A stretch of 64,000 bases of DNA from Haloflavibacter putidus (GCF_006546625.1 NZ_VIAR01000006.1:124001-188000), one strand, 5' to 3'; numbered from the stretch's first letter, positions 35,346 to 45,610 are shown. The notes: generated by a model from the letters alone, not told the origin. Translations and numbers: made by a program.

Positions 35346-36170
35346 TTAAAATTCGTGTTTTTCTAAAATGCTTGCCATTTGCTGTTGCAACTCACCGGCT
35401 TTTTTGGCGGCGGCATCGGCAAAGTTCGCTTCCGCGGAAGCGTAAATAATAGAGCGAGAAGAATTAATAAGCAACCCAACATTTTCGTTTAATCCATATT
35501 TACATACTTCTTGTAAATTTCCGCCTTGAGCGCCAATACCGGGAACTAACAAAAAGTTGTTTGGGGCAATCTCTCTAATTTCCTTAAAATATTCTGCTTT
35601 TGTTGCGCCCACAACATACATTAAATTGCGATGGTTTTTCCACGTCTGGGAGGTTTGAATTACTTTTTTATACAAAGCGCTGCCATTTACTATTTGCGTT
35701 TGAAAATCGAATGCGCCACGATTGGAGGTTAAGGCCAATAAAATTGTGTGCTTGTTTTCGAATTCTAAAAACGGCACCACCGAATCTTCTCCCATATATG
35801 GGGCTACCGTTACGGAATCGAAACTTAAATCACTAAAAAAAGTTTTGGCATAACGTGCAGAAGTATTGCCAATGTCGCCGCGCTTGGCATCTGCAATGGT
35901 ATAAATTTCCGGATAATTTTTATTGAGATATTCTATAGTTTTTTGTAAAGCCTGCCAGCCTTCTAAGCCGTATGCTTCATAAAAAGCAACATTGGGTTTA
36001 TAAGCTACAGCCAGATGTTGCGTGGCCTCTATTATGGCTTTGTTAAAAGCAAAAATAGGATCTGGCCCGTCTAGCAAATGACTAGGTATTTTATCTAAAT
36101 TGGTATCTAAACCAATGCATAAAAACGATTGTTTTTTACGAATTTGTTCAACTAATTCTTTCGTGGTCAT
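35346..36170 (-). CDS. pyrF: orotidine-5'-phosphate decarboxylase (type 2)
   Basis: This 274-residue cytosolic enzyme decarboxylates OMP to UMP, the last step of pyrimidine synthesis. The catalytic [19 protein letters not shown] segment is near residue 93 (Asp-x-Lys-x-x-Asp-Ile). The N-terminal [12 protein letters not shown] and the C-terminal VPGIGAQGG are typical of the longer type 2 branch, and the length of about 270 residues also fits. It is 145 bp downstream of prfA on the same strand and probably has its own promoter, though no clean TAnnTTTG box was found. Confidence 0.93.
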   Translation of the reverse strand: MTTKELVEQIRKKQSFLCIGLDTNLDKIPSHLLDGPDPIFAFNKAIIEATQHLAVAYKPNVAFYEAYGLEGWQALQKTIEYLNKNYPEIYTIADAKRGDIGNTSARYAKTFFSDLSFDSVTVAPYMGEDSVVPFLEFENKHTILLALTSNRGAFDFQTQIVNGSALYKKVIQTSQTWKNHRNLMYVVGATKAEYFKEIREIAPNNFLLVPGIGAQGGNLQEVCKYGLNENVGLLINSSRSIIYASAEANFADAAAKKAGELQQQMASILEKHEF

Positions 36171-36315
36171 AGTCTTTGGTTTAGTAGAGATTAGCTTGCT
36201 ATATTCTTTTAAGTAAATTTAAAAGTTTTTCATTTTAATCTTTTAAACTTATACGCAACCGGCATGTCCTAAACTAAGGTTGTCCATACACATACTTCGT
36301 TTATACGGAAATTGA

Positions 36316-37392
36316 TTAAAATGAATCGGATGCTTCTTTTAATTTTTCTGTATTGGCCACCAATTTTAGCTCATCTATTATTTTTTGAATATCGCCATTC
36401 ATAATATTAGGCAAATCGTATAGGCTTAAATTAATGCGATGATCTGTTACACGGCCTTGAGCATAATTGTAGGTTCTAATTTTTGCACTTCTATCTCCAC
36501 TGGTTACCATTGAACCGCGTTTTGCGGCATCTTCTTCTTGTTTTTTGGCCAACTCCATGTCATACAAACGCGAACGTAAAACCTTAAAAGCTTTTTCTTT
36601 GTTTTTATGTTGCGATTTTTGATCCTGACATTGCGCCACCAAACCAGTTGGCTCGTGTGTTAAACGCACCGCAGAATAGGTAGTGTTTACCGACTGTCCG
36701 CCTGGTCCCGAAGAACAGAAATAATCTACACGAACATCTTTCGGGTTTATTTCTACATCAAATTCTTCTGCTTCTGGAAAAACCATTACCGTAGCGGCGC
36801 TGGTGTGTACACGTCCTTGCGTTTCTGTTTGAGGTACGCGTTGTACGCGATGTACGCCGGCTTCGTATTTTAAAGTTCCGTAAACTTCTTCGCCACTTAC
36901 TTCAAATTGAATTTCTTTAAAACCACCATTAGTACCTTCCGAGAAGTCGACCGTGCTTACTTTCCAACCTTTGCTTTCGCAATATTTGGTAAGCATTTTA
37001 TAAATATCTCCGGCAAAAATACTGGCTTCGTCTCCGCCGGTTCCTGCTCGTACTTCTACAACGGCATTTTTTGCATCTTCCGGATCTTTTGGAATAAGCA
37101 TCATTCTAATTTTCTCTTCCAGTTTTGGCAATTCTTCTTTGGCGTCTTCCAACTGCATTTTTGCCATTTCTACCATTTCTTCATCGCTGCCATCTGCAAT
37201 AATCTCTTCTGCTTCTTTAATGTTTTGGGTAAGCTCCATATAGGTTTCCCGCTCTGCCATTAAATCTTTCAGGTCTTTATATTCTTTGGTAAGTTCTACA
37301 TAGCGTTTTTGATCTGCAATAATATCCGGTTGGATAATCAAATCGTTTACCTCATCAAAACGCTGCTTTACTATGTTTAATTTATCTATCAT
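36316..37392 (-). CDS. prfA: peptide chain release factor 1
   Basis: This 358-residue factor reads UAA and UAG stop codons and triggers peptide release. The catalytic GGQ motif is in [20 protein letters not shown] at about residue 234. The [18 protein letters not shown] segment near 113 and [16 protein letters not shown] are also conserved. The N-terminal coiled-coil (about 1-100) and C-terminal domain have normal length. No programmed frameshift is apparent, unlike release factor 2 genes. Confidence 0.97.
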   Translation of the reverse strand: MIDKLNIVKQRFDEVNDLIIQPDIIADQKRYVELTKEYKDLKDLMAERETYMELTQNIKEAEEIIADGSDEEMVEMAKMQLEDAKEELPKLEEKIRMMLIPKDPEDAKNAVVEVRAGTGGDEASIFAGDIYKMLTKYCESKGWKVSTVDFSEGTNGGFKEIQFEVSGEEVYGTLKYEAGVHRVQRVPQTETQGRVHTSAATVMVFPEAEEFDVEINPKDVRVDYFCSSGPGGQSVNTTYSAVRLTHEPTGLVAQCQDQKSQHKNKEKAFKVLRSRLYDMELAKKQEEDAAKRGSMVTSGDRSAKIRTYNYAQGRVTDHRINLSLYDLPNIMNGDIQKIIDELKLVANTEKLKEASDSF

Positions 37393-37411
37393 ACACTTCT
37401 AAAATATACCA

Positions 37412-37419
37412 CAAATTTA
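37412..37419 (-). promoter_or_regulatory. -7 promoter box (TAAATTTG) for prfA
   Basis: On the minus strand TAAATTTG matches TAnnTTTG 19 bp upstream of the prfA ATG. Confidence 0.55.
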
Positions 37420-37532
37420 CGATTATTTCTGGATTGTTTTTAATGTGTTTTCATTTATTGGTTTAGTTACCTAGACCGGCTTTGTTTTCTTGGTTGCAAA
37501 ACTCTTTTCAGCAAACCAGATGTTTTCCGTAA

Positions 37533-37563
37533 AGAAAAAAAGCCGCCTATATTCTAGACGACT
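37533..37563 (-). terminator. terminator of the ribonucleotide reductase gene
   Basis: The minus strand pairs AGTCGTCTA (37563-37555) with TAGGCGGCT (37549-37541) using G-U pairs, followed by a T run at 37533-37540. It lies about 40 bp after the stop at 37603. Confidence 0.7.
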
Positions 37564-37602
37564 CTTTTGGTTGGTTTGGTTTTAGCTGCTTTAATAAAAA
37601 GT

Positions 37603-40146
37603 TTATCCGCATTTTGAGGAGCCGCAATCGGTACAAGTTAGGCAACCTTCTTGATATACCAAATTGTCTGAGTTGCAGTTCTGGCATCTGCCTTTGGCTT
37701 GCGTGCCATCTTCTACATAGCGTTTTAAGGCTCTTACCACCCCATTTTTCCAGGTGTTTATAGATTGACTATCTAATTGTAAACTATTTATTAGATCTAC
37801 AATTTTATCTATTGGCATACCATAACGCAAGGTACTGGAAATTAATTTGGCGTAATTCCAATATTCCGGATCAAATTTATGTGAAAGTCCTTCTATAGTG
37901 GTTTTATAGCCTCTTTTGTTTTCGTACTGAAAATCATAACGCGAGCTGCCATCGCTATTTCTGTTTTTAATAATTAAGCCTTTGCTTACCCAACGTGGTA
38001 TTAAAATACCATCTTCATCGTCTGCAAGACCGGTAAAAACTTCGTAAGGCTGATTGTTTATGGTACCTAGGAAGGCAATCCATTTTTCTTTGTTGTTTTG
38101 AAAACGCACAACGTCTGCAGTTAATACATCCGGTCGTTTGGTAGGAAAAGAAGTAAGGGTTTCTTGCTCTTCCTCTTTCTCTTCATTAGAAATTAAAACA
38201 CCGGAACGCGAACCATCACGATAAACGGTAACACCCTTACAGCCAGATTGCCATGCTTCTAAATATAAACGGCCAACTAAATCTTCCGATACATCGTTAG
38301 GTAAATTGATGGTAACACTAATAGAATGATCTACCCATTTTTGTACGGCGCCTTGCATATGTACTTTACTTAACCAATCTACATCGTTAGAAGTGGCTTT
38401 GTAATACGGAGATGTTTTTACTAATTGGTCAAGCTCTTCTTGATTATAATTTTTCTCTGTGTCGTGGCCTTTGGCTTTCATCCATTCTTTAAAACGATGG
38501 TGAAAAACCACATATTCTTCCCAAGAATCACCTACCTCGTCTACAAAATCTACACGAGCTTCTTTATCGTTAGGGTTTACTTTTCTTCTACGCTTGTAAA
38601 CTGGTAAAAAAACGGGTTCTATACCAGAAGTAGTTTGCGTCATTAAACTAGTGGTACCGGTTGGGGCAATGGTAAGCAAAGCAATATTTCTGCGGCCATA
38701 CTCCATCATCTCATAGTATAATTTTTCGTCTGCCTCTTTTAATCGTTGTATAAACGGGTTGTTTTCCTCGCGCTTAGCGTCGTATATAGCAAAAGCTCCA
38801 CGTTCTTTGGCAGTGTAAACAGAACCGCGGTAAGCTGCAAGAGCCAAAGTTTTATGTACTTCTACAGAAAAATCATTACCGTCTTTAGAACCGTACTGAA
38901 TGCCAAGTGCTGCCAGCATATCTCCTTCTCCGGTAATGCCTATGCCGGTTCTTCTACCTTCTTTAGCTTTTTTCTGAATATTTCTCCATAGGTTAATTTC
39001 GGTGCCTTTAATTTCTACCGATTCCGGATCGGATTCTATTTTTTCTAAAATGGCATCGATTTTTTCTAATTCCAAATCGATAATATCGTCCATTATGCGT
39101 TGTGCGTAAGCAGCATGCTCTTTAAAAAGCTCGAAATTGAAGGTGGCATCTTCCGTAAAGGGATTTTCTACGTAAGAAAATAAATTGATTGCCAATAAAC
39201 GACATGAATCGTAAGGGCAAAGCGGAATTTCGCCACACGGATTGGTAGAAACGGTTTCGTAGCCTAAATCTGCATAACAATCCGGGATAGATTCTTTAAT
39301 AATCGTGTCCCAAAATAAAATTCCCGGCTCTGCAGATTTCCAGGCATTGTGTACAATTTTTTTCCACACGCCGTTGGCATTAATCTCTTGCGAAACTTTT
39401 GGCGATTCACTAAAAACAGGATATTTCTGTGTATAAGTTGAATCGTTTTTTACCGCTTTCATAAAAGCATCGTCTATACGTACAGAAACATTGGCACCGG
39501 TAACTTTGCCTTGCTCCATTTTGGCATCTATAAAATCTTCTGCATCAGGATGGTTTATAGAAACTGAAAGCATTAATGCACCACGACGCCCATCTTGCGC
39601 CACTTCTCTTGTTGAGTTGGAATAACGCTCCATAAAAGGAACGATACCGGTAGAGGTTAAAGCCGAATTTTTTACATCGCTGCCTTTTGGACGTATATGC
39701 GATAAATCGTGGCCCACACCGCCGCGACGTTTCATTAATTGCACTTGTTCTTGGTCTATTTTCATAATACCGCCATAAGAATCTGACTTACTGCCGTTAC
39801 CAATTACAAAACAGTTGGAAAGTGAGGCAATTTGGTAAGGGTTTCCAATCCCGGCCATTGGACTTCCCTGCGGCACGATGTATTTAAAATCTTTGATGAG
39901 GTCAAAAACTTTTTCTTCTGACATTGAGTTTGGGTATTTTTGTTCTACCCGTGCAATTTCTTTAGCGATACGTTTGTGCATATCGTTAGGCGTTAATTCG
40001 TAGATAGTGCCTTCAGAATCTTTTAAGGCATATTTATTTACCCAAACGCGTGCTGCTAAATCATCTCCTTTAAAGTAATCTAAAGAAGCTTGAAAGGCTT
40101 CTTCTTGTGTGTAGGTTTTTGCTACAGATTTGGCTTCAACTTTCAT
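37603..40146 (-). CDS. nrdJ: adenosylcobalamin-dependent (class II) ribonucleotide reductase
   Basis: This 847-residue enzyme makes deoxyribonucleotides using adenosylcobalamin instead of an iron-tyrosyl radical. LSNCFVIGNG supplies one of the redox cysteines, NPCGEIPLCPYDSC near residue 300 carries the Asn-Cys-Glu catalytic set, and TIAPTGTTSLM and VTVYRDGSRSG follow in the family order. The C-terminus is a zinc-ribbon-like CQNC...CLTCTDCGSSKCG that carries the redox-relay cysteines. It works without oxygen, giving DNA precursors in anoxic conditions. Together with icmF it implies a need for B12. No B12 riboswitch was found upstream. Confidence 0.93.
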   Translation of the reverse strand: MKVEAKSVAKTYTQEEAFQASLDYFKGDDLAARVWVNKYALKDSEGTIYELTPNDMHKRIAKEIARVEQKYPNSMSEEKVFDLIKDFKYIVPQGSPMAGIGNPYQIASLSNCFVIGNGSKSDSYGGIMKIDQEQVQLMKRRGGVGHDLSHIRPKGSDVKNSALTSTGIVPFMERYSNSTREVAQDGRRGALMLSVSINHPDAEDFIDAKMEQGKVTGANVSVRIDDAFMKAVKNDSTYTQKYPVFSESPKVSQEINANGVWKKIVHNAWKSAEPGILFWDTIIKESIPDCYADLGYETVSTNPCGEIPLCPYDSCRLLAINLFSYVENPFTEDATFNFELFKEHAAYAQRIMDDIIDLELEKIDAILEKIESDPESVEIKGTEINLWRNIQKKAKEGRRTGIGITGEGDMLAALGIQYGSKDGNDFSVEVHKTLALAAYRGSVYTAKERGAFAIYDAKREENNPFIQRLKEADEKLYYEMMEYGRRNIALLTIAPTGTTSLMTQTTSGIEPVFLPVYKRRRKVNPNDKEARVDFVDEVGDSWEEYVVFHHRFKEWMKAKGHDTEKNYNQEELDQLVKTSPYYKATSNDVDWLSKVHMQGAVQKWVDHSISVTINLPNDVSEDLVGRLYLEAWQSGCKGVTVYRDGSRSGVLISNEEKEEEQETLTSFPTKRPDVLTADVVRFQNNKEKWIAFLGTINNQPYEVFTGLADDEDGILIPRWVSKGLIIKNRNSDGSSRYDFQYENKRGYKTTIEGLSHKFDPEYWNYAKLISSTLRYGMPIDKIVDLINSLQLDSQSINTWKNGVVRALKRYVEDGTQAKGRCQNCNSDNLVYQEGCLTCTDCGSSKCG

Positions 40147-40354
40147 AAGTGTTTGTATTTTTGTGGTGAGTTTATTCTCTTTTTAAGAAAGGATAAACAT
40201 ACTAAATTTACAAACACTTTTACATTTAATTTTTAAAAGTTGGCAGATTTAAATTTTAAATTATTGATTATCAATGTATTAAAATTTATCAACAATAAAA
40301 AGTTGACAAGTTTATTGAATTTATGATTAATATATTGAAAAAAATTGTGTAGCT

Positions 40355-41383
40355 TTAAAGTTCTACTATTACGCCAATTCCTAATTGTTGTTTCCATTGT
40401 ACTTTGGGACCAATGTCTACCAATTCTCCCTCTGCATTTTCTTCTTGCACTTTAATATCATCGTCATATTTTAGGTGCGAACCTAACTTAGCCACAACAT
40501 AATCGTTTACTTTAAAATTGAATTGCAGCTCCCAGTTTACATCAATATTTCCAAAATGATTGAGATAATCTGTATACAAACTCAATTTATTGGTTAATCG
40601 AATATTTTCGAAAAGACGTATGGCATATTCGTTAGTGAGTAAAATACCAACCTCTGTACGTATATTTTCTCCTTCTTTAAGTAAGTTACCATCTTCGTCG
40701 TAAACAGCTGGAGCTACTCCAAACGCGCCTTGATTTGCTAAATATTGATCAAGCACAAAGGTAGAGCGAAGCGTTAAAGGAGAAAGATAGGCATTGAAAT
40801 TTTCTTCTTCTAAATTTACCTCAGACCCAATACCTAAAAATAAATAACCAGGTGCCATTATAGTAGATATTTCTTGTGAAGTATCTGGGTATTTGTAACC
40901 GTTAGAAAATTGGGTGCTAAAATTGAGTTTGGCAGAATAGTACCAATTAGAAACAGAATCTGAGCGATACCCAAAAGTTGAGTTAATCTCTATATTATCG
41001 TCTGTTTTTCTAAAGTTTTGACCCTCTTGTTTATTTACGCCATAACGAGCCAATAATTCATTGTTCCACCTAATATTTTTTCGTTGATAAAGGCGTTTAA
41101 TATCTGCGCTCATTAAAGCAGATATAGAATTACTACCGCCGGCATTCCAGTTTACAAAGGCAACTTCGCTAACATCTAAACCTAATATATTTGTTTTTTT
41201 CCATAAAGAACGTTTAGGCGGCTCATTAACCACCTGCTCTAAGTAAAGTAAAGAACCTGTAGGAACTAAAATTTTTACGTCTTTGGGAGAAATAACATTA
41301 ACCGGAACGCTTCTGCGGTCACTATCTTGAGCCATAGCAATTTTTAAAAAAAAGACGGCTGCAAACAAAAAGATAAAGCGCAT
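40355..41383 (-). CDS. DUF3078 outer-membrane-like protein
   Basis: This 342-residue protein has a signal peptide (1-18, ending KIAMAQ). The mature part matches DUF3078, with GLDVSEVAFVNWNAGGSNSI near residue 68 and many alternating hydrophobic segments that suggest a beta barrel ending in KQQLGIGVIVEL. Family members occur in Bacteroidota outer membranes with no assigned function. The stop codon lies 24 bp past the purM-like gene start region on the other side of a short gap: purM ends at 41408, so the DUF3078 gene follows it in the same direction and may share its transcript. Confidence 0.83.
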   Translation of the reverse strand: MRFIFLFAAVFFLKIAMAQDSDRRSVPVNVISPKDVKILVPTGSLLYLEQVVNEPPKRSLWKKTNILGLDVSEVAFVNWNAGGSNSISALMSADIKRLYQRKNIRWNNELLARYGVNKQEGQNFRKTDDNIEINSTFGYRSDSVSNWYYSAKLNFSTQFSNGYKYPDTSQEISTIMAPGYLFLGIGSEVNLEEENFNAYLSPLTLRSTFVLDQYLANQGAFGVAPAVYDEDGNLLKEGENIRTEVGILLTNEYAIRLFENIRLTNKLSLYTDYLNHFGNIDVNWELQFNFKVNDYVVAKLGSHLKYDDDIKVQEENAEGELVDIGPKVQWKQQLGIGVIVEL

Positions 41384-41407
41384 CTACTCTATATATTTAT
41401 TTGTGAA

Positions 41408-42595
41408 TTATTCATATTGAAAACTTCCCAAATTACTTTTTATTGTAAGCTTTTTCTTGGGGGCTTTTTCTACCCTACCAATAATTTGTGCGTCTACACC
41501 AAAAGATTTTGAGATTTTTATAAGATTAGAAGCCACTTCTTCTGGCACGTACAACTCCATACGATGTCCCATATTAAAGACCTGATACATTTCTTTCCAC
41601 TCTGTTTTACTCTCTTTTTGAATCATTTTAAACAGCGGCGAAACTTCAAAAAGATTGTCCTTAACTACGTGTAAATTGTCTATAAAATGCAATATTTTGG
41701 TTTGAGCACCTCCACTACAATGCACCATACCGTGTATATCATCTGCTGTGTATTCTTGTAATATTTTTTTGATGATGGGTGCATAAGTTCGGGTTGGTGA
41801 TAAAACTAATTTTCCTGCATCTAAAGCCACTCCGTCTACAGAATCTGTTAATTTTTTCGAACCCGAATACACCAAGTTTTCCGGTATTTGCGCATCAAAA
41901 CTCTCGGGATATTTATCTTTTAAATACTTGTCAAAAACATCATGCCTGGCAGAAGTAAGACCATTACTTCCCATCCCGCCATTATATTCTTTTTCGTAAA
42001 CTGCTTCTCCAAAAGACGCCAGACCTACAATAACGTCTCCAGATTGAATGTTGGCGTTATCAATTACATCTTCTCGTTTCATTCTAGCTGTTACAGTAGA
42101 ATCTACAATTATTGTCTGCACTAAATCGCCAACATCGGCGGTTTCTCCTCCTGTGGAATAAATATTTATTCCGTAACTTTTTAAATCTGCTATTAATTCT
42201 TCTGTGCCGTTAATGATTGCAGAAATAACCTCTCCCGGAATACGATTTTTATTTCTTCCTATGGTAGAAGAAAGCATAATATTATCTGTTGCGCCAACGC
42301 AAAGTAAATCGTCAAGATTCATAACTAAAGCATCTTGTGCTATACCTTTCCAAACGCTTGCATCTCCGGTTTCTTTCCAATACATATAAGCTAAGGAAGA
42401 TTTTGTACCCGCGCCATCTGCATGCATTATCAAACAATAATCTTCGTCTTGGGTAAGATAATCCGGTACGATTTTACAAAAGGCTCTGGGATACAAGCCT
42501 TTATCAACATTTTTTATAGCGTTATGCACATCTGTCTTTTCGGCAGAAACTCCTCTTTGCGCGTATCGTTTGCTTACTTTACTCATAATTGACAC
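41408..42595 (-). CDS. purM: phosphoribosylformylglycinamidine cyclo-ligase (AIR synthase)
   Basis: This 395-residue protein belongs to the PurM family, which closes the imidazole ring of AIR in purine synthesis. HADGAGTKSSLAYMY near residue 54 and STGGETADVGDLV near 147 are the conserved ATP and substrate segments. VGLASFGEAVYEKEYNGGMGSNGLTSAR follows in shortened form as GSNGLTSAR near 213. It is longer than E. coli PurM (about 345), as is usual for the Bacteroidota branch. It has its own promoter box and lies just after the terminator of the curli operon. Confidence 0.9.
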   Translation of the reverse strand: MSIMSKVSKRYAQRGVSAEKTDVHNAIKNVDKGLYPRAFCKIVPDYLTQDEDYCLIMHADGAGTKSSLAYMYWKETGDASVWKGIAQDALVMNLDDLLCVGATDNIMLSSTIGRNKNRIPGEVISAIINGTEELIADLKSYGINIYSTGGETADVGDLVQTIIVDSTVTARMKREDVIDNANIQSGDVIVGLASFGEAVYEKEYNGGMGSNGLTSARHDVFDKYLKDKYPESFDAQIPENLVYSGSKKLTDSVDGVALDAGKLVLSPTRTYAPIIKKILQEYTADDIHGMVHCSGGAQTKILHFIDNLHVVKDNLFEVSPLFKMIQKESKTEWKEMYQVFNMGHRMELYVPEEVASNLIKISKSFGVDAQIIGRVEKAPKKKLTIKSNLGSFQYE

Positions 42596-42606
42596 CTATT
42601 AAGTTG

Positions 42607-42614
42607 CAAAAATA
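42607..42614 (-). promoter_or_regulatory. -7 promoter box (TATTTTTG) for purM
   Basis: On the minus strand TATTTTTG fits TAnnTTTG only 11 bp upstream of the purM ATG, which implies a very short or absent leader. Confidence 0.45.
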
Positions 42615-42620
42615 GACAAT

Positions 42621-42653
42621 AAAAAACGTCCTGAAAAAACAGGACGCTTTTTT
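42621..42653 (-). terminator. terminator of the curli operon
   Basis: CGTCCTG (42627-42633) pairs with CAGGACG (42640-42646); on the minus strand a T run follows at 42621-42625. It lies 21 bp after the stop of the last gene of the curli run and before the purM promoter. Confidence 0.85.
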
Positions 42654-42673
42654 TAAATATATTGATGTGCTAA

Positions 42674-44191
42674 TTATTCCCAATTCGGCATAAAAGCATT
42701 GGTAAAGAGCTCATTATCCTCTACATCGCCACTAAATAATAAGGAAAATATTTTGGGTGTAGCACCGTAATTATTATTTACCCTAGTAAATACAACACCT
42801 CCTTCTGTAGGAGAAAACCTACTATGGTATTCATTTTGACCTTCAACTACATCTGTTGCTATCTGTGTGGCTGCATTGGTTGCCATATTATATAAAAACA
42901 TTCTGGATTTAAATTGTCTGTAAATTTGATTTTCTGATTGGGAAATATCTCGTGAGTAGAGTACTCTATTCGCATCTGCTGTAATATCTATAGAACCGGC
43001 AGCACCTTGAATATTCTCAAGAATTACCGTTTCTTCTGAGCTAGTTGATAGTCTGTAAGTAAAAATACGCACATCGTAACCCTGATAGTTATTGGTTTTA
43101 AGCAGTAATAAATCTGTGTCAAATTCAGGAATTTCTACTTCAGAGATTAGAGAGCCATTTGTTGTTTGGTACATTAAAGTGCGGTTACTACCATCGTTAT
43201 TTATACGGTATAATTTATCAAAGTAGGGATAGTATAAATATGCACCATCATCAGACCAAGTATAGGTTATTTCTTCTAATCTAAACCCCGCTACCGGTAC
43301 TGTTGTAGTAACTTGTGTGATATTAGTACCATCTAAGTTCATTGTAAATAGCTGTGCATCTCCACCTACTGTGCGCAAAAAAGCTAGTTTTTCTACAATA
43401 TTATTTTTTCTGGGTCTAAAACTATTAGCGTTTTCACTAGTTACTTGAAATAGGTTTTCATCTACTGATTCCTCTGTAGAATCTACAGCATCTCCAGAGT
43501 AAATTATATTGTTACCGTCTTCTTTCTTTACAAAAAAGAAGGGATTTTCAAGAGCGGTAATTGTTTTAAACTCGCTTATAGCTGATTCTACAACTTCGCT
43601 ATTATCATCTTTTGCTGAAACTTGCCAAAAATATTTAGTAGATAAGCTTAAATTTTCTACCGTAAAAAAAGTATCGTTTACAATTTCAAATTCTTGCATT
43701 TCGCTAGTTGTTCCATTACGCAACTTTAAGGTATAATTAATATCATCATCTTCAGGATCGGATGCTTCCCAGATAAATTGTACATCGAGTGGTATATTTT
43801 CTGCACCATCTTCAGGAAACACAAGTTGGGGCTGTGTTGGCGCATTGTTTTCTGTATCCTTTCTTTCTAAATTGATTACTACTTGAGCTACACCGTCTTC
43901 TACTACATTTACCGGTTCAAAACCTGTCCTATATCCATCAAGCTCTGCTTGCACCGAATAATTATCTATAAGAACACCGAGTAAGGAAAACTCGCCATTC
44001 TCATCTGTAATGGTTGTTGTAGAAGCAGGATTTGTAGAGATTTTAACATTCTCAATAGGCTCACCAGTTTCTTCATCCAACACTTTTCCTGTTACAGAAC
44101 CTGTAAGTTCTAAATCTAAAGTATCTTCATTACAACCATAGATTACAAAAACCAGAAATATGCAAAAAATATAATAGTATTTAGTTTTCAT
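42674..44191 (-). CDS. multidomain lipoprotein at the end of the curli operon
   Basis: This 505-residue protein has a lipoprotein signal ending VIYGC (Cys20), followed by NEDTLD, an acidic stretch of the kind that directs Bacteroidota lipoproteins to the cell surface. A carboxypeptidase-regulatory-like beta domain spans about 30-110 (GKVLDEETGEPIENVKIS, FSLLGV). A fibronectin-type-III-like domain spans about 115-212 (QLVFPEDGAENIPLDVQFIW). A beta-propeller-like C-terminal half (about 220-505) contains TolB-type repeats such as LFTMNLDGTNITQVT and LYRINNDGSN. It lies 29 bp after csgG with no terminator between them. Its role, perhaps anchoring or binding the fibre, is inferred from position. 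Confidence 0.75.
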   Translation of the reverse strand: MKTKYYYIFCIFLVFVIYGCNEDTLDLELTGSVTGKVLDEETGEPIENVKISTNPASTTTITDENGEFSLLGVLIDNYSVQAELDGYRTGFEPVNVVEDGVAQVVINLERKDTENNAPTQPQLVFPEDGAENIPLDVQFIWEASDPEDDDINYTLKLRNGTTSEMQEFEIVNDTFFTVENLSLSTKYFWQVSAKDDNSEVVESAISEFKTITALENPFFFVKKEDGNNIIYSGDAVDSTEESVDENLFQVTSENANSFRPRKNNIVEKLAFLRTVGGDAQLFTMNLDGTNITQVTTTVPVAGFRLEEITYTWSDDGAYLYYPYFDKLYRINNDGSNRTLMYQTTNGSLISEVEIPEFDTDLLLLKTNNYQGYDVRIFTYRLSTSSEETVILENIQGAAGSIDITADANRVLYSRDISQSENQIYRQFKSRMFLYNMATNAATQIATDVVEGQNEYHSRFSPTEGGVVFTRVNNNYGATPKIFSLLFSGDVEDNELFTNAFMPNWE

Positions 44192-44220
44192 CTTGTACTT
44201 GGAATTGCGTTTGTATTCTT

Positions 44221-45594
44221 CTAAAAATTAAAATAATAATCTAAGCCTAAGCCAAAATTATAGTAAAAATCGTTTCTTGTTCCGTTTATAGTTCCATCTA
44301 ATTTATCACTAAACGAGATATTATGTTCGGCAAAAAGCTTTAAGCCTAACCGTCGCGAAAGGTAATATTTTAAACCTGCGCCATATTGCATTTTGAAAAA
44401 ACTATCTGTCTCCGGTTCTGTAGATTGCTCTACATTAAAAGCCATTCCGCCGCCTGCGTAAATATAAGGAGAGAGATCATCTTCTGGCAATATATTAAAA
44501 TAAGCATTTAAATTAGCATCACTAAAAATATCCGAAAATTGTTTACCGCTATCTAACTTAAATATAGAACTGGAAAGACCAAACCCTAAGTTTTTAGTTA
44601 TCTTTTTTTGGTACTCTAGCCTAGCTAAAAAACCAGGTTCTTTTTCTGTATAATCACCATCAAATAAAGTGGTACCGCCAGATATTGTAAAGTTATCTTT
44701 TGCAGTTCGCTTCTTTAAAATTCTGTTATATAACTCTATAGATTCTTCCTGCGCTTTTTCTTTATCGTAGGTTTCAACCAACTCGTTATTGGTTTCTGCT
44801 CCTTCTTTTGTTGACCAAAATCTCTCTTTTATTCCTTCTATAATCAGATCGTGAACAGCTTTTTCAATAGCATCTTTAACCGCTATTTGCAAAGGTTCAT
44901 TTCTGGTAATACCTGTTTCTGCTTCTAATAAACGCTGAAACTTAACAAATCTAAAATAACTTGCATCTAGCGATTGAGAAAGTATTGTTTTTGAAACATA
45001 TACAGTTTTTAAAATCTCTCCGTTACTGGTAGAGACTGCTCGCAAATAAATTGTAATACGATCTTGTCTATATTTTGAAGACCCACCAATACCAAAATAT
45101 CGTGCGCCAATACCACCGGTAACTATATTGGTATCGTAAGAAATTATTCCTCCTTCTAACAAAAGACCTGCATAAAGCAAAGGAGGCAAAGGAGGCTCAT
45201 TAGGGTTTAAGTTCTTTATATATTCTTGTTTTGTATTACGTATAATACTGCGCTCGGTAGATAGGTTACTAAGATTTTCTCTTTCGATAGGTAAGAAATA
45301 ACCCGAATCTTCCAAAGCTTTTATTAAAATTGTAGTGGCACCTTGCGTTACCGCGGTGCTAAACGTGCTTCCGTTTTCAACTGGCTTATATTGCCCTGTT
45401 TGATCACTAAAATTATACACTGCTACTTCTACACGATCTGCAGCCTCTGGCAAGTCTAATAAATTTTGTGTAGATTTTGAAAATTCTCCAACCCGAGAAG
45501 GGGTTTGTTGTAATGGTTGGTTAAAATAAGCGCCACAAGAATTTAGCAAAATTAGAAGGCTGGTTATTAAAACCAATTGAATTCTTTTTATCAT
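44221..45594 (-). CDS. csgG: curli secretion channel CsgG with added C-terminal barrel-like domain
   Basis: This 457-residue lipoprotein (lipobox LLNSC, Cys20) forms the outer membrane pore that exports curlin subunits. The CsgG region spans about 20-262, with VEVAVYNFSDQTGQYKP and RQDRITIYLRAVSTSNGEIL. A charged helix (263-298) links it to a C-terminal region (301-457) that looks like an OmpA-type beta barrel: FTISGGTTLFDGDY, LSPYIYAGGGMAFN and the terminal FYYNFGLGLDYYFNF, ending in Phe. E. coli CsgG has about 277 residues and lacks this part. The gene follows csgF by 16 bp. Confidence 0.9.
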   Translation of the reverse strand: MIKRIQLVLITSLLILLNSCGAYFNQPLQQTPSRVGEFSKSTQNLLDLPEAADRVEVAVYNFSDQTGQYKPVENGSTFSTAVTQGATTILIKALEDSGYFLPIERENLSNLSTERSIIRNTKQEYIKNLNPNEPPLPPLLYAGLLLEGGIISYDTNIVTGGIGARYFGIGGSSKYRQDRITIYLRAVSTSNGEILKTVYVSKTILSQSLDASYFRFVKFQRLLEAETGITRNEPLQIAVKDAIEKAVHDLIIEGIKERFWSTKEGAETNNELVETYDKEKAQEESIELYNRILKKRTAKDNFTISGGTTLFDGDYTEKEPGFLARLEYQKKITKNLGFGLSSSIFKLDSGKQFSDIFSDANLNAYFNILPEDDLSPYIYAGGGMAFNVEQSTEPETDSFFKMQYGAGLKYYLSRRLGLKLFAEHNISFSDKLDGTINGTRNDFYYNFGLGLDYYFNF

Positions 45595-45610
45595 AAGTAG
45601 TTAAGTATGG

